Below are positions 26,201-35,200 of a DNA stretch of 64,000 nt, in pieces. The position numbers were made by a program, and so were the translations under genes. Every line of letters begins with the position of its first letter. Position 1 is the first letter of the stretch. The notes below the pieces were generated by a model. It ran no database searches, had not been told where the DNA came from, and worked only from the letters and a program-made list of their open reading frames with translations. This DNA comes from Schistocephalus solidus (lineage: Eukaryota > Platyhelminthes > Cestoda > Diphyllobothriidea > Diphyllobothriidae), in contig WEDG01003258.1 of the NCBI GenBank assembly GCA_017591395.1, forward strand, positions 23,311 to 87,310, in the 5' to 3' direction.

Positions 26201-29200
26201 TTTAACATTTTCTACGCTGTCATGTTTTATAAACGTACTTAATGTATTAAAATGTGCAAAATACTTTTGTAAGGCAAAATTCTTACGTCAGCCAATCTTC
26301 CATGGAACGCAAAATATTTATATACAACTTTAACATCCTGCTTTTTTGGAATATAAGCTTTGCGTGAATAATACGAGGAAGTAAGCCATCCATCAACCAT
26401 GAGAATTAAATAATCTTCTATACATTTACAGAAGTATAGTTTAGTGAAACTAAGTCTGTGCTTCTTTTCGTTTGGTCTGCAAAACAATATATTTTAAGGT
26501 GAAACAGCACGATTTAAAAACAACAAATAAACATTATTTATAAGGGTGACCGTTAAGATTAGTCCGATAAGTCAGCATTAGCAAATATTAACCTTTAGCT
26601 GCATTGCAGATATAGGCAAAGTGAGAAAGGGAAGAACGTATACAAATGGTTAATGCTGATTATTCTTCGTTGTAACGCAACCGAGCAAGAAATGGTTACA
26701 TACGCATTAGGCAAGGTTTAGACCGGGAACATTTAAGATTCCACTAACGCCTAAAGCAACCACACTTTTGGGTTTGGTTATGAGTACGACCACCATCTCT
26801 GCTATCGCAAAATGTAGATGGAGCAGGATCTTGGTGTGTCTCGCCAGTTCTTAGCACATCACTAAAATGCTTGCTTGGCTTCTGAAAATCATTTTTTAAA
26901 CTTGAATTAAAGTCATTCGGTTTCAAAAAGCATGCTCTATGTTTGCACATTAGTTGTAAGGAAACACACGTCTCAAAGAATAAAATTGACACAACTGCAG
27001 CAGATTAACTGCAGAAGAGGAACTGAAAGGACTTTTTCTGACCTATTAGTCTTCCGCAGCCAGCCATCATTACCATTCAGACTTTTTTGAACCCAGGTTC
27101 CTTTTTAGTGGGCCTTAAGTAGTCAATGGCTTTAAAAATAAGTGACTGACCCTGTTAGTTCAGTCAAGTTCAGTAAATTTAACGGTAATAGGCATTGCCT
27201 TTGAAGACCCTATTAATAAAAAAAATGTGAACTGCAAAATTGTAGTCGAAATACACATCATTGTAAAGTTTTGAATAACATATTCAAGTAGAAGGAAATT
27301 GCTTTTTAACAGTGGAGTCTGGGCACAGTTTCTGTAATTACCTATGTAATTATCAAATTGCAAGTCATTCAGATCAGGGTGTGGTTATTTATATCAAACG
27401 ACGATTATTACACCAGAAATAATAATGAATGCTCCAGTTTCAGCGTCAATTGTTCCTATGTATGCATTTACATTAAAGTAAAACAGTGTTCACAGATCAC
27501 GTAACGCGAAGTGCTCATGTCATTTTTATTTCGGGCCCAACCCGTTATCTCAGGGATGGTTTTATAACAAGAATAAATATATACTGATTTAGGGTTGCAG
27601 AAACTGAGAATAAGGACCGGGATAGCCGCTTCTGATACAAAGCCGCAGCAGGAAATTCAGAAACTAATTCCTGATTTTCGGGTCATACATGAACAGCCGA
27701 GGGTGAATATAAGTAAATTATAAGAGCCAATGACTGTAACCGCATCCCACGATATCAGAAACATCGCAACTGGCAAAATATTGCCAAAATATGTTGCATG
27801 ACAAAAGTCCCAAAGGTCAAAAGGGCAAGACCCATGCTACAGTTAAACGCAAACAAAGACCACATTCATTAGCCTGCCCCTGTTTTCTTTAACTGAGATT
27901 AAGTTAAAAAGCATTTTCTATCATAACACTATCACACACTCTCTCGTTGTGGAACATGCTAGCATAAACGATAACCAATTAATACCGGGAAGTGATATGC
28001 GCTATCTATGTCATTCAAAAATGTAAACCTGATTGCGTTAAATACGCCGACTATGCATCTGGATATATTTAATGTGCAACTCATGAATTTGTAGGGAGAG
28101 AGAGCTACGCTTTATTTTGAAAGTAAAATTCCAAAACTTTCAGCAAAAAAGGTCCTCCATTCACCGTGAGGAATCGTCCTTGAATGCGCCTCTAAATATC
28201 GATCGATGTGGACTTCCTTCATAATTTTGCCAGCGTCTTGCGCTGATGACCTCATTTTTGTTGTTCGAATAAACAAATAGGGTTAAAATTCAGATTTAAA
28301 TGGGTGAAACAGGCCAATCGACGTATATATAAGAGGATTCACATGCAAATTAAGAGCAGAAAAGATGGCGGCTCAATTTCAAAAGCCCACCGAGTAGCCT
28401 AAATGATGACATTTTTCAAACTGTAAACAAATTCGAAGAAGGTATTTTATCTTATTTAACATGGAGCACAGTCCTAGGATATTTCAAGCAATTTAAAATA
28501 CCAACATTTGAAAGAGCATATTTTTGGCCGATCGAAAAAACTACACTATTTAAAATAAGAACGTACTTCGTAAGAATTGTCATCTATCATTTGACTGTCC
28601 TTATCAATTTGAATAAAATTTAAAGAAACCATGCAGATAATATTCTTTTTTGTCGACACGTAATGGCACGCTATGCCTTTTTAAAGTTCTAAACTTAAAG
28701 AAGAGGTAGTTGTAGCTTGTTAGAAAGATCCTAATGGGCAGAATTTCAGGACCATGGCAGTTCCATTTGTAAAGCAAACTGTCTATGCAAGAATAAGTAC
28801 TGCTTTTTAAGTACGCCACTTGCTTTACATTGATTGATCAATTTTGTCAGTAGTATATGACATATTCTTAATAGCATATAGAAATTAACGATGATCGCTC
28901 CAAGGTGAATATAAAGCTGGTAGGTTGAGTACTCTAATTGCATGCCTAAAATAAAGTTTGTTTTCAAATGATTCAAGCATTTAAAATATAATTCCCAGCC
29001 ACAGATATCCGTTCTTTACGTAGTTAATTTGGCAAACACGTAAATTTCTACCAAATGTAAAGGAAAACATCTCCATGAATAATTTTCTATATAAAAGATA
29101 TTTGAAGTATCCAAGGCATAGGGAAGCAACAGGACAATGTGTGCTTCATATGTTATACTTTTTAATGAATGTAGATTTTGCAAACAGTTGGAAAGCCTCA

Positions 29201-32200
29201 TTCAAAAGCCAGTTTATTAGCATGGCTGACATAGCTGGAGATTATGCTACACGATACGTTACATTACAGAATACTTTAGTAATTTTTTCTAATTGAAAAC
29301 ACATTCTAAAATTCTATGTAAAACGTCACTGGGTAGCAAGTTGTTTGTCAGTGAATAAGTGCATAACTATGCCATTGTGTTTTGCCTAATTTGTAGTTCT
29401 TAGCGTATATGTAGATTAAATAAAAAATGATGCAATATGTAAATGTTGCTGAAATTAATGGTTTATTAAAGAATAAACATAAATATACCCATCTTTGGAA
29501 TCGTTTTTAGTGCCGATTGTTAGTGGAAGTGATGGTTTTAAAGTGCTGGGGGTATATAAAAATGCTAACCATCCGTTCCTGCCTAAGAAACATTAAGCTA
29601 ACTAAAGGCCTCAGAATAAAATGTGTTGTAATTAAGCCATCTGCGATTTATCTGTACTTGAGACTTTTTGCCTTTAATTCTTAAAAAACTAATTATCTGA
29701 GATGGATGCTCCCAATAAATAATGCTACTGTCTGATATTTAAAAAAAATTAAGTTCAGTTTATTTGGCAGACTTTCATTTTTCTCAGGTGGTTGACTTCA
29801 AAATTATGTAAACTATTACCTAAACACGAAAATGTATTATAGTGTTTAGTCACAGATTTCGAAAGTCTGTAAAAAGGTTGCTTAATTGGACATTTTGATT
29901 GTCATATAAATTAGATTTTGCGCTACCTTCGGTAAATAGATATACTGTCAATTTACACTAACTAGAAATAAATAATACGGTGTGCAAAGGTGTTGATTTC
30001 GGTGAGGTCAGCCCTACGCTCCCCGGAATGGTGATGCCGAAATGGTATGTTGGACGTCATATGGTATACAGCGATAGTAGACTGGTGCAGTAGCTACTGC
30101 ACTCTCTTCTCCTAGTCCACCTGTTCTCAGTGTCGTGACCAAGTGAAGAAGATCACATGTGAGAGAGCGTGCTGGTGGCTGGCTTGGTCAGAATGAGCAC
30201 TTGAGCGTGCTACCACACTGGCTGAAAGATTGGGGAGAGGGGGTGAGGTTTGGCACAGAGGACACATTAAGAAGGAGTCATTGCAGCCTGAGACTTGGTT
30301 CACCCTTCGGTCACCAATACAAAGTGTGATAGTTGCGGGGTCCCACTTCTTCCCTCAGTTTAAACATTCGCAAGCCACTCGTATTAGTGAACTGTGATCA
30401 GTTTAAGCACACCAGATTGCTTATAATGATGCAACTACGTTGAAACCTCAATATCGCTTTCTATTCTCCCTCACAGGCACAAGTCAATTCTCCTAGCCAG
30501 TGAGTTTTCTGGTGCGGGGAATGGAAAGTGTGGATTAAATTTCTAGTTTTCTCATTTGCTCGTGCCACAAACATGGTCTGGCTCCCAACCACCCGGCTTA
30601 TGGCTTAAAGTGGGTGAAGTGCTCGGATCAAACAAGTGGCAGAGAAAATGCATGGCGGAGGAGCCAGAGAAAAACTTCTCAACTTATCTGAGAGGTGCAG
30701 ATTACGCGGGTGCAAAGTTTGATGATAGTCACGTTCATATGTTGTGCAGATACTAGTGAAGAGATTTTTATTGATATTGTATGATCTACAGTGCTCTCCA
30801 ACAGGTAGTAAAAGGGTCCATCTGGTCTAATAAACCCATGCGACGACTGAATATGCATAAAAAATTGAGGCGTATGCGATGATGGTATGGGAGTGCTCTG
30901 GAAACTGATGCACCAGTCCCTGTGCGATGGATTTTCAAGTGACACAGCAGGCCCATGTGTGATGTCCGTATTTTGTAGGAATTAGGACGGAATAGTTTGA
31001 CGGTGGTAGAATTGATTGTGGTGGTAAGGGTGGTTTCAATTTTAGATGAGAAGTCGTCAATCATGCTAGATCTGCTTGTCTTGTCGATATTGCGGTGAAT
31101 TTCGCCTTACGCACGTGATCGAGTCGGCAACCGCAGTAAGTGAATGTACATGGGCAGTGTGGTCAATGGAGGCATATGCGGGGAGTGTATCTCATGGCTC
31201 CTGGCACTAGTTCACCGATCACAATGCGATGGGTTCACAAGAAACCAACCAGACCAATGTGTGACGGGACAGTGCGACCGCCATTCAGACATTAAGGGAT
31301 CGAGTCCGAAATTCGGGTGGTAAGGAAAAGGTTAGGATGACTTCTATGGTCACCTAGTCAGAACGCGGGAATCGGAACTCCCTGCAACGCGTGTGGCATT
31401 GCATCCAATTACGGGGAACTTACATTTAGGATTAAGGTGAGGATTAGGGTAACTTTTAGGGTTTAATTTTTGGGGAACAGCTAGGTGAGGATTAAGGTTA
31501 ACATTTGGCTTTATATTAGGGTAAGGATTAAGCCACGGGAATGTTGAGCCCGTCCGATATTAATCGCAAGACCAGCTGTGTTAAGTGGCTGGGGAGTTCC
31601 TATTCCAGTGTCCTGATAAGGCGGCCATAAAAGTCATCTATACCGAAGACAGTGTTATTGGGGTTGTATTTGACTGTGAATTGGGAGAGATATCACTTTT
31701 GTTGGAAACATGATGGGGTGATCATCACCGTGGACGCAGTGTGCATGGAGCATGTATGCCAACTGGGGTGTTCGTGGGGGCAGTAGTTGTCGTTGTCGGA
31801 TAGCTGCTGCATTGACCTGGAGATGTCCGAAGAGGCCAATTATCACGCGGAATCTTCGTTGACAGCGTGGGCAGGTTAAAAAGACTTCGGTGCGGACGTT
31901 GCAGATCGGAGGTGCTTGGTATTTACCGGCTGCTATTTTGATTTTGTCAACGGCATAAATCTAAATTGGACTATAATGATTAAACTTAGCCTTCCAAGTA
32001 AGAAATTGAAATTTTCTTCTTGAATATAAATCCACCGTCGCAGAGAAGATTACACACACATCTATCTTATTTTCAAAAGCTGGGAATTTCGTAAATTGTG
32101 AAAACTTTTGGCGGGTAACTTCGATGTCAATTGTGCCTGCTCAGTCGATAGTTTACCACTGCATCGAGGCGTATTATTTTCTACCACATTTTTCTTGTCC

Positions 32201-35200
32201 GCCCTATTACAAATGGTTTTCGTCCATAGGCATGGATCATTTTATGTATTCAATTTTTCAGCACCTTGTTTCAATAGGTACCCCAGAATAACTTACATTT
32301 AACGATGCTCCATTTAAACCTGTAAGTACTTCCTAGCACCACCGAAACATTTAAAGAAAACGATAAAGTATTTCAGTAGTCTGAAGAGTCCGATATTTTG
32401 ACGAGTATAATTTCAGCCCCGCATGCACGTGTCAGTTTAATCAATTATTCTAAGCTGACCACCAGCTACTGGCACTGCTTACGTGCATGAAGTTCAGCTT
32501 ATGAGTCATAAGACTGATGTGTTCTCATATTATAATACACAGGAAGTACTTTAAGACAATTTAACCTCTATGAAGGCCTGTAATATTTGCGAAACTCCAT
32601 GAATTACGGCAAAATATGGTAATAAGCGTCACTAAACCGGAAAAGGGTTCTGGTCCTGTTCTAATGAATAAAGGTGTCTACGTTTCGAAGACCGAATCAA
32701 TCCTGGTTGATGGCACTCAGCTTAAAAGAGAGAGGTAAAATAAGATCTACACAGAGTGCATAGAACTTGAACTCATAAAATGCTTTCGAAAACTGTGAGA
32801 CCGATGTTTCCTTAGTGAACAGAGAGAGAGAGAGAGAAAGAGAGATACAGCCGGATATGCTTTATGTTTAAGTATCAGTCAAAATTTTCAGAAAAAAAGA
32901 AACTGCTCCATTCACTAAGAGAATACGATAAGTTAGCAAACATAATTAAAGTGTCAAAAATGTACATCTAGTGAGGAGACAGTTCCAAACTCAGTTTGTG
33001 TATTTCAATCTCTTCACACATAAGGTAGCGTGCTAGAAATGTCAAAACAGAGCGCTGATATGCCGATGTATGGCAAGCTATATGATGAAAGCTTCCGCGC
33101 ATCGGACGGGAAGACTTCACGGCAATCAGCTCAGAGTGTGAGGGGATGGGTAACATCATCAAGAATTCGTCCAGCAAATTGGTTGACTGCTGAAAAGTGC
33201 CGTTTTGATATCAACACTAAAACAGTATAAGAAACACCAGTAGCAGAAGAGAGCATTCGGACGATACGTTTGAAAATCAACAAATCCTTTTTAAGCAAAT
33301 TTGGAAAAATCACGGAAGAACAATAAAAGATAAGGGGCAGAATACAGGCCTCTATAAATCGCCAGGTAAGTGTTTGAGGTGTTTGATAAGAACGTAGACG
33401 ATGAATATCATAGAGAAGTTTACGAATTTTTGTAAAAAGAGTATCAATATGTTGAGAAAATGAAAGATGGGATGTCAGAGTAACGCCAAGGTAACGGAAA
33501 GAGGATACCTTGTTGGGAAGGACGGCTGAGGATTCAGAACAAGGGGAGGGTCGCAGGTGAAAAACACATTAGACAGATTTATCATGGTTGAGTTGATGAC
33601 CACTGTTGGTTAATGTGTGGTACCCATGCCAACACCGCGCCAATGCATTCTATCACTTCTGAGAGAGTCTGTATCTGCATTAGAGGATGCCACAGACTTG
33701 CTTGCTCTTTCCCATTTACTATTGGTGAGCACGTACAGAGACAGTGGTTGGCGAAGTTGTTTTGGTAGACTTTTCTTGCTGATTTGTTTCTACTATGCAA
33801 TACATCTGGTATTTTTATTTTGGTTCACTGGCATTTTCTTTAACTATTTCGAAATCGCTCTAAAACATAAATTTCGATAGAGCTACTCGCCCGTCAAGGT
33901 TGGATACCGTCATCACGCCGTAAAATCACTGTGAGTTAGGCGACGTCAACACGGCCGCATGAACATAACTACCCTTTCACACCTCCTTTAAGGTTCGCCT
34001 ATAAAATTGTTCACTTTCTGCTCCAATCAAATATCCAGGGAGGTTGCACTCTGAATACTCAGCTGTATGTACTTACTGTTTTGGTGATCACGCGCTCATC
34101 GCTAGGTTGGACTTCAATATGATATTTTTGATGTTTGCGTAAGATCCTTTTCAGTGATAAAAACTAACAGTTTTCAATAGGTTGCCTAACAACATAACCA
34201 AGCACAGAGCCACTAATCGGGCTGTAAGGAAATGAATGTCATTCTATTTTAATTTTAGATCGATTAAGCAGTTGAACCGTAATTTTGCGCATATTCTGAA
34301 TTGTATTTCTTGGTATAAAATGATTGGCTTTTTACTTTCTACGCAACTCGATCAACTGTATCTCAACAGAATCGAATCAGAGATCATTCTGCAGATTTTT
34401 AGGTGCAGCAGATGCCAATGAGATCTTTAGTTGTAAATAAATCGCCATGCCGAACCAACTGACGTACACACTTCTTAATGTTGAGGTGTTAAAGTCGGGT
34501 TGGCGGACATTCGGTTCAAGTATTCTCAAAAAAATCAAAGAAAAAATGGGCTTTTCTATAAGTTCCTAAATTTATTTGAAGGCTTGTAATTTTTGTGCCC
34601 CTGTGCTGCTGTGTGAAGCAACTGCGAGAAATGCGACTGGTCGGTCATTCCTCTTGACTTATCAACTGCTTTCTTCTAGAGTTGAATATTGAAATTTAAC
34701 ATGTTCTCAGAAATGAATGTGGTAAATAAAGGTATGATTTTTGACACAATAGTGTTATACTTTTCCCAATTCGGTATGCATATTTGACTCAAAATTACCT
34801 TCTACAGAATAATCGCAGGCTGCTCACTTATACAAAATCAACTTGAATACTGTCCTATTTGTTTAAGCGTAAAGCCTTGATAAATTAATTAATCTTCAAT
34901 TTAAAAATAAGCGTATATACCAGAAAGTAAACAAGTTGCATTCCATACGGTGGTGCAAAAAAAAAAAGACAAATGTTTGATCTTTAAGAGTATAAGCCTG
35001 TTTAGAATACGATGCCCTGATAGGTATTTACATAATAAGGAGTATTTGTTGATAAATGATAAATAAAATGCAGCAATTGCTTGAAAGCTCACATATTTAT
35101 ACCTTGTTTATGAAGAAAACCAAATTGTTTTTTACAGTGTAAGTTTTGCAATTATTGCTCAGATTAAAACAAGTAAGGATTGTCGGCTTCAATTTTACAG

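Noticed and set aside
31387..31545. Interstitial telomere repeat marking an old chromosome fusion
   Set aside because: The TTAGGG-like words are degenerate and bounded by inverted arms shared with another locus, which fits a mobile element better than a fusion point.
32821..32846. GA dinucleotide run as a microsatellite
   Set aside because: Not listed alone because it is the edge of a partial copy of the dispersed repeat that begins with a GA run in its other copies.
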